In this document: piece after piece, positions 13,420-24,016 of the stretch
Layout of the letters: each line of letters begins with the position of its first letter
Numbering within the stretch: position 1 is the first letter of the stretch
Assembly (NCBI RefSeq): GCF_000203795.2
Contig: NW_006281111.1
Span: 155,421-219,420 of the forward strand
Source: Batrachochytrium dendrobatidis JAM81
Taxonomy: Eukaryota > Chytridiomycota > Chytridiomycetes > Rhizophydiales
DNA: 64,000 bases
Reading direction: 5' to 3'
Notes under the pieces: generated by a model
Told to the model about the DNA's origin: nothing
What the model saw: only the letters and a program-made list of their open reading frames with translations
Databases searched by the model: none
Program-made: the position numbers and the translations under genes

Positions 13420-14509
13420 ATGGTCGAGTCGAGTATCACCACACACGATGGTGCGATACTGCGTTATGTATTACACGGAGAATCTGAAAGTAAACCACCA
13501 ATCATGCTGATTCCTGGTCTGATGCAAGTCAAGGAAGACTTTGAGTTGTTAGCATTGGGTCAGTGAGTTGAGTGGTATTATTCCATGTGCAATCGTATTC
13601 CTAGTCTAACATGATCCATGTGTTTGTAAACCAGCACTCTCAAGCAACAGCAGAGTCTGTGTGTCTGATCTTCGAGGAATGGGAAAGTCTATGCAATGTC
13701 AGCCTACACCTCCATCTACAACACCACCAGACATCACTCTACTCCAGCTTGCTACAGATGTGTTTGATATTATCCTTGCGTTGGGCTGGAAGTCTTTTAT
13801 CCTTTTAGGATTGGGAATAGGTGGAACAGTAGCTATGCATCTTGCATTAATGCTAAGAGGTCGTGATGATATCACTCTGCAAGGGTTGATCCTTGTAGCT
13901 AGTTGTCCCATGACACCCTCTCGAGGTAGATTCTTTCGATCGTCATTGGCAATGGTTCAAGCAACAGGAGACAATGAATCTATAACTCATCATCTGGCTC
14001 AGGAATGGATCAAAACTAATCTATCGTCTGCATTCTGCAAACTGCCACATATGGTAACAGAACTGGTGGATAGATTCATGTCCAATCTTAGAAATCCAAG
14101 AATCGGAGGTGTGTTATCAACCTTGTAATCTCATCAGATATCCATTCGACTAATTCAATTCATACACCTTGATTATAGAGGAGCAAGTGTTTGCAATGGA
14201 AGGCTTGAATCTTACAGATCAGATTGGTCTTGTTGATGTTCCAACACTCATTCTACACGGCAAAAACGATGCCATGATTGATTCATGGTATGCTAATGTG
14301 TTGAACGATATGATTCCCAATTCTACGATGGTGTTGATTCCAGATGCAGGTCATTGGTATGTCATTTTGTATTGAAGTTGTCAATTTAAAGATGAATGGT
14401 TTTTAATAAGCTTTTTTACTTTGGTAGGGTACATGTCATGGCTCAAACTCGTTTGGTTGCAGAAATTCATAGATTCATGTTTGCATTGAAATTACCGTCT
14501 CATTTATAG
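13420..14509 (+). CDS. Alpha/beta-hydrolase-fold protein lacking the nucleophile serine
   Basis: Four exons: 13420-13558, 13635-14108, 14179-14356 and 14428-14509. The fold is clear: IMLIPGLMQVKEDF (oxyanion-loop strand), VCVSDLRGMGKS, the nucleophile elbow, then TLILHGKNDAMID (acid strand) and PDAGHWVHV (catalytic His). At the elbow the sequence is G-L-G-I-G-G. The G-x-S-x-G Ser position is therefore Gly, encoded by GGA at 13814-13816. Asp and His are in place. The protein is either a non-catalytic family member or works by another chemistry. The donor GTATGT after the His-Trp codons and the last acceptor fit well. The substrate is unknown. Confidence 0.8.
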
Positions 14510-14795
14510 TGTCTGTAATAGTAACAAACCAAATCTAGAATGTCATGTTCATCATGTGCATTGTAAGAATTACGACTGCCATACTAGCAAATTCCACATC
14601 ATTTCTTATTTGAATATGATAAATTACTTGGATTCAAAGGTATTTTCAATATATTTACACTTGATATAAAGATCAAAAAGGTGTTTATTTGAGAAAAGAT
14701 TGATTGCATTCAAACAAAGAATATATTTATAAAATCTGTCAAAATAGCTGGGTTTGAAAGTGTATTTGAACATGGATTGTGTATGTAATAAACCA

Positions 14796-15973
14796 TCACC
14801 TCCATTGGCCACTTGGAATAGCTGAGCGACGAACACTTGCAGAATTATTGCGAGGTTCAGTAGTAAAACCGTGTGTAGGTTCTGCTGAGAATCGATTCGA
14901 CTGTAGGTGATGAGTAGATGATCCAGTCGAGTATTGGTACACGCCATGCTCTGTAATAGATGGGGTTCCATCGAATTGATGGTACGATTTTCGGTTGCGT
15001 GAGAGCTTGTGACCATTGGGCTGACGAGAAACCTGCCACGGAGCACAGTTATGGTTGAGAGCAGGCTCAGATTGCATTTGACGCAAGCCTCGATTAGGAG
15101 CTTCGCGGCATTGGCCCCAATCACCTGGACGATCTGGACGAACCCATTGCTTTTTGGGTTGCACCGGTGGTAAGGAAAATAAAGTATTGAGTAAACTTTG
15201 ACTAGATGTAGTTTAAGATTGGTATAAACAATAAACATTAAAATATTGATTGTAAGTTTAAAGTGTCATGATATAGCTCACTGAGCACAACATATAGATA
15301 TCCGATACAACTAAACAATCATACGCTTTGTACACGTCATCATGAGATTCTCCAATAACTTGAATGGCGTTTTTATCTTTAATATAGGCAATGTCGGTGA
15401 ATGTATCCATGGCTATTTTGCTATATACAATGAATGAAATTAAAACATATGATTTTAACGATTCAAGTAGTCTTACTATTTGACTACAAAGGATGGAATA
15501 GTAGCTGATTGGTGCACAATTGTGTAGTTGACGATTTAAATGGGTTAAATAGTATGAGGCTTTGAATTACCTGATGGCAGCAGCATCAGTTCCGGTGCGT
15601 AATCGCATTTCGTTCCAGCCAGGAGGACAATAAACGTATCCAGACACATCTATATTATAATACCATCATCAAATCAGCACATTCAAATTAGAATTAGACA
15701 CTACACACGATCCTAACCCTGAATCTGCTCATACGAAGCAGGAAATTGAGAAGACTTGGTTTCATTCAACGAAGAATACTGCGTTTCTTGTAAATTATAA
15801 CAAGGTTGAGATGTATGAGGTTCATATTGAGATTGTATACAAGGCTGAACAAGATGAGGGTGTATAGTTGACTGATGATGGGGCACAGGAGATGCTCCCC
15901 AGCCACTAACAGGACCCGAACAGCTTCCACTGCTAGGTGTGCAGCAACTACTGTTGTTGGACGATGAGGCCAT
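14796..15973 (-). CDS. Putative KH-like RNA-binding protein
   Basis: I reconstruct four exons on the minus strand: 15718-15973, 15571-15649, 15292-15420 and 14796-15201, 289 residues. The N-terminus is Ser/Pro/Gln-rich. The middle reads YVYCPPGWNEMRLRTGTDAA, then AISKIAMDTFTDIAYI, KDKNAIQVIGES and HDDVYKAYDCLVVSDIYI. The pattern of helix, beta-strand with N-x-I-x-V-x-G, then an acidic helix V-x-x-A resembles the second half of a KH-type domain. The C-terminus is basic and rich in Gln, Arg and Asn. The KH resemblance is my reading of the pattern, not a strong family match. Splice phases agree across all junctions. Nothing points to a specific RNA target. Confidence 0.6.
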
Positions 15974-16088
15974 TGAGCAATATATAACAACTGGAAGATG
16001 AAGTTGACATTTTATTTTTACGGGTTGCTACAGTCAGCAAGACAGATTTGAAGAGGCGTTGAACACGCGAGAGCGAGTCATGAGGAGT

Positions 16089-16094
16089 CACGTG
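16089..16094. promoter_or_regulatory. CACGTG E-box in a divergent promoter
   Basis: A palindromic CACGTG sits in the 170-bp gap between the divergent KH-like gene (start 15973) and the membrane orphan (start 16144). In fungi this hexamer is the core site of bHLH factors such as Cbf1/Cpf1. Function is inferred from position and motif only; a hexamer can occur by chance. Confidence 0.3.
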
Positions 16095-16143
16095 TCAAGG
16101 AAAGTTTAAATCTGGTCAAAGAAACTCGACATCAAGTCTTGCC

Positions 16144-18153
16144 TTGACAATGATGGTGGATGCTCTGGTTTATGATCTGGAAGACATTGTGCATGTTGAC
16201 TGGTCAACTGAAGACTCTCGTGCATTGAATGAACATGTACAAACTAGTTTAGATGTTGACGATTCTGCCTTCACACCTCGGCTTCTGGCATCAACTCCAA
16301 GCGAAAATAGCCTGGCTAATGCACCCACAGACTGCGATGGAATGGGCTCAAATAGCAACTTCAAGGATAATGAAGCTATTCATGATAATGACAAGCAACT
16401 AACCAACAACCCATTGCACAACTTGCTAATAACGGCCATGACTCAGTCTGCAATGGAGCAATTTGAACTTGTCACCTATTGCGAACTGTTCCAATCAGCC
16501 AGCGCAACAGAACAGGATTCATTCGACCCTTGCATTAAACCGTTTATTGAAAACGATTCTGACAAGTCGCCTTTGCATCAACAAACAACATCCCCTGTTT
16601 TCAGTGCTTTACCAGATGATTTTCAAAGCTTAACCACACCTAGTGAATATGAGACTCTACCGTCCACGGCCCATAGCAATGATACTATGGAATCAAACTC
16701 ATCGTTTGTACACGATATTGGTACTGACATGACATCCGTCTCGAGCATTACTGAAATGGATATCGAAGAGTTTGAAACAAACTCTGACATGGAGTATACC
16801 GAATCCACTCTTGAACTAGTGAGTGCAGTGCAGACTGCTCAACTCGTGAATGTTGATACTATTTCTGGGCCAGATTGTGCTCCACTTGAATGTTTAGATG
16901 GTTGTGATATGATGGCTGCGGTAAATACATGCGATGCTTTTGCAGAGTCTAGCCAAGATACATGCAAATCAAGCGCCAGTTCATTCACGTATGAACATGC
17001 TGTCACTCCAACCAAAACAGTAAATACTGCCGAAAATTTGGTCCATAATGTCAATCCGACCATTGCTACGTGCTCTTCAAAAGTTGTAAATATGGCCCGC
17101 GAAAAACAAACTCGCCTTTTATACTCTGTAGTTGCTGTGCTAGAAATGATATCATCCAAGGCTAGATTTGCTTCAAGCGCCATCAATAACATCAAAGAAG
17201 CATTAATATACACTGTGGACCTCGTTGTGGCAGACACTGATTTTGGCTATTTTGTATACATGCTTGCTATCTTGGTGATCACGTTGTGTGTTAGCAATGG
17301 GAATTCTACTCTAATGTTCAAAAAGCATATCACCATTGATGACATGAATTCAATTGTTTCTTCAACCGAATTTTCAGCAAATATGGAGGTTTTCATATGT
17401 GGCCAAATTGCTGATCCTGTATGTTCTGCTGCTCTTTCTGCTCAACGACTCGAGTCGGTCCAATTACCTCCAAATGATACTCACAAGGACACCGTTGATA
17501 CAAAGATTTTCAAATCGCACCAATCGGCCAATGTAGATCCAGTAGACGTGTTTAGCATATATCGTCCACGAAGATTACGAGCAGCACCCACAGTGCCTGT
17601 GCTTTTAGATGAAACCAACTCATACCTTTATGGTTTTGATCAAGCTTTGATGCCTAGTCACCGTGCTTCATTCAAAAAATCAGTCATTAAACAAGCCATG
17701 ATACTGGGAAATTCAGTGAAATGTGCTACCAATGATATCATTTCAATGCTAGAATCACTGCACCCTACTTTAAAATCATTTTTCCCCTTATTGCCACCAT
17801 GTCATTCCACTCATGAGACAGACTACGTGAACCAACTCTCTGATCAGGCTCAATCTGGCACTACATTTGATGTGCATCAAAAATATTCGACATATGGTGA
17901 CCAAACTATACAGATCTTGGGCTTTAAAGTATCAGCGGAATCGGTTTTGGCATTGGTACCAATTTATCTACAGAGCAAAGCGCTTTCCCAATTTGTTAGG
18001 TCTCTATTCAACGTAACTAGTCCTATTATTGAGCAAACACGAAGGAAATTACTAACCATCAAAGGAAATTTCAAGGATAAAGTAATCAAGGTATCTCGAA
18101 GAATAGCTCATATGGTTCAACGTTTTGGTATTTTAATTTCCATGCCAAAGTAG
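16144..18153 (+). CDS. Hypothetical acidic membrane-anchored protein
   Basis: A single uninterrupted open frame of 669 residues, unusual here because most genes are split. The N-terminal 330 residues are acidic and rich in Ser, Thr, Asp and Asn, probably disordered. A single hydrophobic segment, YFVYMLAILVITLCVS, lies near residues 368-383. The C-terminal 280 residues are more mixed and end in a basic helix-like region (KLLTIKGNFKDKVIKVSRRI). I do not recognise a domain. The transmembrane position suggests an acidic domain on one side and a basic one on the other. Confidence 0.65.
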   Translation: MTMMVDALVYDLEDIVHVDWSTEDSRALNEHVQTSLDVDDSAFTPRLLASTPSENSLANAPTDCDGMGSNSNFKDNEAIHDNDKQLTNNPLHNLLITAMTQSAMEQFELVTYCELFQSASATEQDSFDPCIKPFIENDSDKSPLHQQTTSPVFSALPDDFQSLTTPSEYETLPSTAHSNDTMESNSSFVHDIGTDMTSVSSITEMDIEEFETNSDMEYTESTLELVSAVQTAQLVNVDTISGPDCAPLECLDGCDMMAAVNTCDAFAESSQDTCKSSASSFTYEHAVTPTKTVNTAENLVHNVNPTIATCSSKVVNMAREKQTRLLYSVVAVLEMISSKARFASSAINNIKEALIYTVDLVVADTDFGYFVYMLAILVITLCVSNGNSTLMFKKHITIDDMNSIVSSTEFSANMEVFICGQIADPVCSAALSAQRLESVQLPPNDTHKDTVDTKIFKSHQSANVDPVDVFSIYRPRRLRAAPTVPVLLDETNSYLYGFDQALMPSHRASFKKSVIKQAMILGNSVKCATNDIISMLESLHPTLKSFFPLLPPCHSTHETDYVNQLSDQAQSGTTFDVHQKYSTYGDQTIQILGFKVSAESVLALVPIYLQSKALSQFVRSLFNVTSPIIEQTRRKLLTIKGNFKDKVIKVSRRIAHMVQRFGILISMPK

Positions 18154-18470
18154 TTGCTGCGGTGTTTATAAATTCAAAAATATGACGGATCCAAACAAGT
18201 ATCACTTTAGGAACAGTTTGATTGTTTTGAAAGTGGCAATATTAGCCTTTATTTAAACTTTAAACTGATTGCAATTAGGAAATAAAAGGTTGATATTTTT
18301 GAAAAACGATTTATTGATTCTGGTTTGTATATGCAGACTATTATTTACAACGATAATTATTGAAAAGTATGCTAAATGTTGTGGTTCTAATTCATATTAA
18401 TTTCAATAAAGTACAGACTATATGATAGCATTACACTGCTCGATCCTGTCACTGATATCACAAATGATTT

Positions 18471-18497
18471 ACAGCCATATTCACGTAAAATGGATCA
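18471..18497 (+). repeat. Dispersed motif copy
   Basis: Copy with ACAGCC followed by ATATTCACGTAAAATGGA. Same core as the other intergenic copies in this window (TATTCACGTAAAATGGAA). Confidence 0.6.
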
Positions 18498-19297
18498 TTA
18501 TCTTGCAGTCTTTGTTTTGGAGTATCCAACAATTGGCTCGATTAGATATTTTTAATAAACACAATGTTCATACAACACAATCAAGTTGTAGTTTTGAAAA
18601 TTATATTATATCCTAAAATCACAGATATGTTTGCGCTCTAATCCAAAAACAACGGTTGCATATTTTAAGAATTCAAGTGTTATTTTCATGTTGATTGCTA
18701 GAGAAAACCAGTCAATTCTGTCCAATCATTTCATGAGATTGGTTGTTCAATCAATCTGGATTATAACTTGAACATTCCCTCAGGAATACACATTTGCGGA
18801 TATTTAAAGCAAGTTTTTCTTTTCTTCCAACTTGATTATTTTCTATTGCTGATCCAACAGTAAAAGGTTCGTCAACCGTTGCTTGCTCAACTCGTTACGT
18901 ATTTGAATGCAGAGGGAATATATGTGGCGGATGATGACCACGGTCAATTGACCACCCCACTGATGTTGTACTGACGATCAAAACATGCACCACCAACCGA
19001 CGTCCGTGTATTCCTTTTGCTTTATTCTATCTGTTGATTCTTATTGTGCTAACTGTTTATGTTTCTATGATAATTGACCATAATCAAGTAATGTGTGGGT
19101 TGTTGGGTTTTAATGCATAATGGTTCATGTAAGTTGAATTTGTCTTTGTATATTTATTGAGTTTGAGTGCACCATTGGGGATGATGATATTTTGGAGTAC
19201 ACATGCCAGTTCTGCTACCGATTCAGAGTGAGGAGACCGTACCTTTTGTATGCCTGACTCAAATGGTTGCACTCGAACTTTTCATGTTTTATTGGTC

Positions 19298-19452
19298 GGC
19301 TGTATTCACGTAAAATGGAATGCTTGTTTTGGAATGTGCAATGGGGTCAAGCCTTGCGCTTCTATTAGAAATTGAAAGGTTCAATTCTTTCAAAATGATG
19401 TTCATCGTATGATGTACACAAGCTATTCCATTTTACGCGCATGCGGCTGTAG
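19298..19452. repeat. Inverted pair of the dispersed motif: MITE-like unit
   Basis: The motif reads forward at 19298-19320 (GGCTGTATTCACGTAAAATG) and in reverse complement at 19426-19452 (CATTTTACGCGCATGCGGCT). The two enclose about 105 bp of non-coding sequence, giving a 155-bp unit with imperfect terminal inverted repeats. This is the expected size and shape of a miniature inverted-repeat element. No flanking target-site duplication was established. Confidence 0.5.
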
Positions 19453-19886
19453 ATGCATACGAATAGTGTTATTTTATCTAACATGATGTCCTTTTGTAGA
19501 TCACATTTCAATGTAATGCTATTCTGCATTAAAACTTGGTGATCCAGATCTTATACTTGTAAGTTTTATTTTGGTTTACATGTTCTATTCTTGAATCTAC
19601 CTTTATGCAGTATGCAGTGTATATGACGAGTTTTATCATTCCGTGTTTCACCTGAACTACTTGATTACATTCTATGAAGCTGATACACATGACTGCAATG
19701 CATTTTGATTTTTGGCGTAATGTTTTTAATTATATTCTGACGATGCTTTTTGAATTTACAGGCTGTTATCATCTTGTGATTGGTTGCAATATACAACGGT
19801 TGAGCGAGCACATGTTGCCCAGTGAATTTGGTGGAAATCATCATTTCACGGGATTGGTTTGCCGTGTATTTTTTGACGCTTTGGTA

Positions 19887-19913
19887 TTTCATTTTACATG
19901 AATACGGCTGTAG
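19887..19913 (-). repeat. Dispersed motif copy
   Basis: Reverse-complement copy reading TTTCATTTTACATGAATACG then GCTGTAG. One base differs from the core. Confidence 0.6.
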
Positions 19914-20220
19914 TTGAATTGATACTACCCGAGCTAAAGTCTAGTCTTGAGATTCTATTCATACACTAAGATTCCCGTTTGGAACATTGATGTACGTTGC
20001 CTGTAATTTAGAATTTTTTTGCCGTTTTACATGGGCATTAGAATGTCAGATGAGGCCAACATTTTAGATTTTGAAATAAATGAATTGTAGAATGATTTTT
20101 AGTTTTAAACTGTTTAAATTTGGGGTCGATCCACCAAATATAGGGTTGCTTTTGCATATCAAAATAGAGTCACAAAACGGCTGATTCTTGATTTACAACC
20201 GAGTCAACCCAACGATTACT

Positions 20221-21645
20221 ATGAGCAATATGGAAAAAACAACACCTCTTCGAGTGGACATGCATACTCATATTCTTCCTAAACATCTGCCTGACCTATC
20301 TCAGAAATATGGTTATGGCGGTAAGTGATTGCACTCGAGCTTATACTGCTCGCAATATTTCGTAGCCAACGGACATTGCCTTGCAAACTGCCTTGCAAAC
20401 TGTCTTGCAAACTGCCATCAAAACAGTAGTTTAATACTAACCGTTTTTTGTAAAACAGGCTGGATTTCAACTGAACCACTTCCAAATGTGAGTATCGGTT
20501 TAAAACGACCCATAATTAAACTATTATTACCTAATATACTAGTCAAACCACCGATTGACTCTTGATATAGGGACAAGCGAGAATGATGCTAGATGGCAAA
20601 CCATTTCGAGATATTTGTTGTAATTGCTGGGATGCAGACGAGCGCATCTCAGACTGCAAAAAAACCGATGTTGATGTACAAGTGATTTCAACCATTCCAG
20701 TTTTGTTCAATTATTGGGCGAAACCTGAACATTGTCTTGATCTTGCCAAGTAAGAAATGTGACCTTGAGTTTGAATCGGGGTGAAACGGGTACTGATGTA
20801 TGGAATGTAACGTGGGAGTAGATATTTGAATGATGATATTGCATCTACTTGCGAACAGAATCCTGGAAAGTTTATTGGTTTGGCGACTCTTCCTATGCAG
20901 GCACCGGAATTGGCAGTTAAAGAATTACGTCGATGTATAGAAGAGCTTGGTTTGGCAGGAATTCAAATTGGTAGTCATATAAATGACTGGAATTTGGATG
21001 CTCCTGAACTCGAACCCATCTGGACAGCTTGTGAAGAACTTGATGTTGCAGTCTTTATTCATCCTTGGGATATGGAGCAAAAAGGTCGTATGTCCAAATA
21101 CTGGTTTCCTTGGCTGATTGGCATGCCATGTGAAACGACTATTGCTATAGGTTCACTCATTTTTGGTGGAGTGCTTGAACGTCATCCCAACTTGCGTGTC
21201 TGTCTTGCTCATGGCGGTGGATCGTTTCCTTATACCATTGGTCGTCTTGAACATGGATTCAATTGTCGTCCTGATTTGGTTGCAACACATTGTTCGGCAT
21301 CTCCTCTATCGTATCTCGGTCGTATTTGGTGTGATTCACTCGTCCACGATGCTGATAGTTTGGATTTGCTTGTTAAAAAAATGGGAATCGATCGAATCGT
21401 TCTAGGCAGTGATTATCCCTTTCCATGTATGTATGATTCTATCTGTATTCATAAAGGGTATTTAATCTATCGAGTTTCATGAATCTAACTCTTATGATTT
21501 TCAAGTGGGTGAGCAGAAACCAGGCGAGTTGGTCCAACTCAGCAAGACATTGAGTGATCAAGACAAGGCTAAAATTCTTGGCGAGAATGCCATCAAATTC
21601 TTTGGATCCAGAGTTGATGCATCGCTATATTTAAAAAACAAATAA
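20221..21645 (+). CDS. ACMSD: 2-amino-3-carboxymuconate-6-semialdehyde decarboxylase (ACMSD)
   Basis: Zinc-dependent amidohydrolase-fold decarboxylase that diverts the kynurenine-pathway intermediate ACMS away from quinolinate and NAD. Exons 20221-20320, 20459-20487, 20571-20749, 20822-21426 and 21506-21645 give 350 residues, close to the animal enzyme. The metal-binding HxH is in VDMHTHILP; the family phrases CWDADERISDCKKTDVDVQV, ISTIPVLFNYWAKPEH, GIQIGSHINDWNLD, FIHPWDM, LAHGGGSFPYTIGR and LGSDY-PFPLGEQKPGELV are all present. The conserved His and Asp metal or catalytic residues are intact. The second exon is only 29 nt. Intron 1 contains a small tandem repeat. No other pathway genes are adjacent. 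Confidence 0.95.
20376..20413 (+). repeat. 12-bp tandem repeat in ACMSD intron 1
   Basis: Three to four copies of a unit TGCCTTGCAAAC (one variant TGTC) follow one another inside the first intron. It looks like a short replication-slippage repeat. Confidence 0.6.
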
Positions 21646-21788
21646 TATCCAAGATTCATGTTTGGAATAAAAATGTATGTTTACATGCCATCTCTGCCGT
21701 ATTGACTCGGAATAAAACATATCTAGCCAACGCAATGTAAAAGATTTATTTCAAATCCTCAAACTCCATTCAGTCATTATCAAACCAT

Positions 21789-23866
21789 CTACATTTTAAT
21801 ATGAGATGTAGAGTACTGGTTTTTGATGGGCTCAAAAGGCGCACTGTAAAGTTCACCAGGTCGGTAATGAAGCACAAATCGACCAATAGTTTCTTCGATT
21901 GTGTGAGGAAGAATATCAAAGTCCTTGAATTTCATAATGTCAGAGTGGTCTGAGCTCACCACATCGCTGATACATTGCTAAAAAATAGTAAGTAGGCAAT
22001 CATTTTGATGGTTCACAGCATATCCAATCACTCACTCTTTCAATGTCATCTGGAGAAATAACGGGATAGACAAGGAGTTGATCCCAGATTTTAGCGGCAA
22101 GTCTATTTTACATGTAGAGTAGAAATCAGTAGTATGCAACATCTTGATCAAGTTATTGGCAAGTCATACTTGGCAATGGGTTTTGGGATATTGAGAATAG
22201 TTCGCTCGCGCAGGACAATTTTTTGAAATAGGCCGACAAGAGTGCGGTAATGATACTCGCGAGGACTAGTCAAATGCAAGCCATCAAATACAATTAGTTT
22301 GGGTTGAAACACAATATCTACTTGGAAATACCATTTGGTTGTAAACAGCCAGTGCATACCCGTAGAGTTCAACCATCTTTCCAACCGAAGCATCGTTTTG
22401 GAGCATTTTAGAAAGAACAATGGCCACATCACCCACCTATATATCAACAGACTGGTTAGACTAATCATGTAGGGTAAATAAAACGATGAATCAAGCACAT
22501 AATCCACTTACATAGACAGGACGAATTCGTGCCTTGCCGTTATGGACAACTGGAAGAATAGATCCTGGAGCCCATTTGGCAAACCAGCCCATACGGTTCC
22601 AAAATCTATCCTCATCACCATACATGGTGGCTGAGCGCACGATTGTAGCATCGGGATATTCTTCCAAAACAGCCTTTTCCCCAAGTGCCTAAGATATCCA
22701 ATAAAACACACGGTGCAAGATCGTAACAGTAAACAGCTGCAATGACAAGGCTAAAGTATCTAGCAAGCCGAGCAAGACATACCTTTGTGCGCAAGAATTG
22801 TGAAGGAGAGTTTTCAGATGCATTCAAGGCAGACATATGAATAAATCTAGCGACACCATTTTCTCTGGCAATACGAGCGAGTCGACGTGCACCTTCAACA
22901 TGAACTTGTTCAAAATTAAAGTTTCTAAATGTATCAAATCAGTGAGATTTGAGTTGCCAATAAAACCCATTTCAAGCCCTTGATATGTACGAGTATGGAG
23001 ATTGTAATACCAAATCAAATTCACATACTTTGTTTCATAGTCACGACCAACCAAGTTGTAGACAACATCCGAGTGCTTCAGACATTCTGCAATTTGTTCT
23101 TCACGACGGAGATCGAAGCGCTGCAGTGAAATGGTCAGATTCAACAACTGGACATTTGTATTTTAAAGACAATGGTGTAGTAGTAAAGCGTATTCAACTC
23201 ACCAACTGAACAATTTGACCAAGATCACCCATATTACGCAAATGTCTACGCTCATCATCCGATCCACGATAAGGAGTCACAACAGTGGTTCCAATTTTTC
23301 CTATAATGCCAGATAAGCGACTGGATTCCTTGCCAACACAGTAGGGTTCAGATCCATTATTCTTTCAACCCAACAAGACTCACCAAGATTGTTGACCACA
23401 TATCGACCCAAGAATCCAGTAGCACCAAAAACAGTAGCAGTTTGACCTGATCATGACAAGGTTCAATACATATGAGATAACATGCTATAAAAACAAGTCT
23501 TATTCAACTGTCAAGATGGTGTCAATTACCCGAAGAGGATGACCGTCCACCTGGACCAAGTGAAGTATACGTCTTGCCCGTCTTTTCTCGCTTGACAATG
23601 TCATGCATTGCTCGCTACAGTCCATCATGCAAGTAGAATGGTGTTAGTGGTTGATACTGCTTTTGAGATGGATTCAACGAGTCAATGGCTAGAATGCTAT
23701 AGAGTTGTACGGATAGAACCTATCGTGCATTTGCCATCATCAATGTTGAATAGCATGAACCTGCCAAAAAGGATTGATGAGTGTATTTCATTGGTTGTAC
23801 CATTTGCGTCTTGCATGCATGAATAGAAGAGCGAGCAGTTCTGGGCAGTAAGGATGCTTGCAACAT
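21789..23866 (-). CDS. NDUFA9: Complex I 39/40-kDa subunit NDUFA9
   Basis: Atypical short-chain dehydrogenase subunit at the junction of the complex I arms, in the mitochondrion. Eleven exons fit in phase on the minus strand: 23801-23866, 23530-23614, 23384-23446, 23203-23300, 23029-23120, 22783-22924, 22512-22688, 22360-22436, 22170-22265, 22036-22102 and 21789-21977, 383 residues. Exon 1 is a basic presequence (MLQASLLPRTARSSIHACKT). The nucleotide-binding motif is TVFGATGFLGRYVVNNL. Other family phrases are RFDLRREEQIAECLKHSDVV, NLVGRDYETKNFNFEQVHVE, GARRLARIARE, SATMYGDEDRFWNRMGWFAK and YGPREYHYRTLV. The intron between YG and PREY was placed by that motif; an earlier acceptor would create a stop. 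Confidence 0.93.
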
Positions 23867-24016
23867 GTTGGTTTTGATAGCGAATATAAAAAGTCGAAAT
23901 GATTTCCTCAAATTGGCAACTCGCTTTCTGATTCTTACAAACTGCGTGTATTCTATCAAATGTTTTTAAATCCAACTCAAACTAGTTTTACTCAAATTTT
24001 TTAATCTCTTTGAAAC

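Larger units (their letters stand above)
18154..20220. other. Two-kilobase gene-poor region with dispersed motif copies
   Basis: AT-rich, with no credible coding frame. It contains at least four copies of the dispersed motif described separately, two of them in inverted orientation about 130 bp apart. The largest such cluster in the window; it may be a graveyard of small non-autonomous elements. Confidence 0.55.

Noticed and set aside
22266..22359. Earlier acceptor in NDUFA9 near 22320
   Set aside because: It leads to an in-frame stop; the acceptor before 22265 gives the conserved YGPREY motif.
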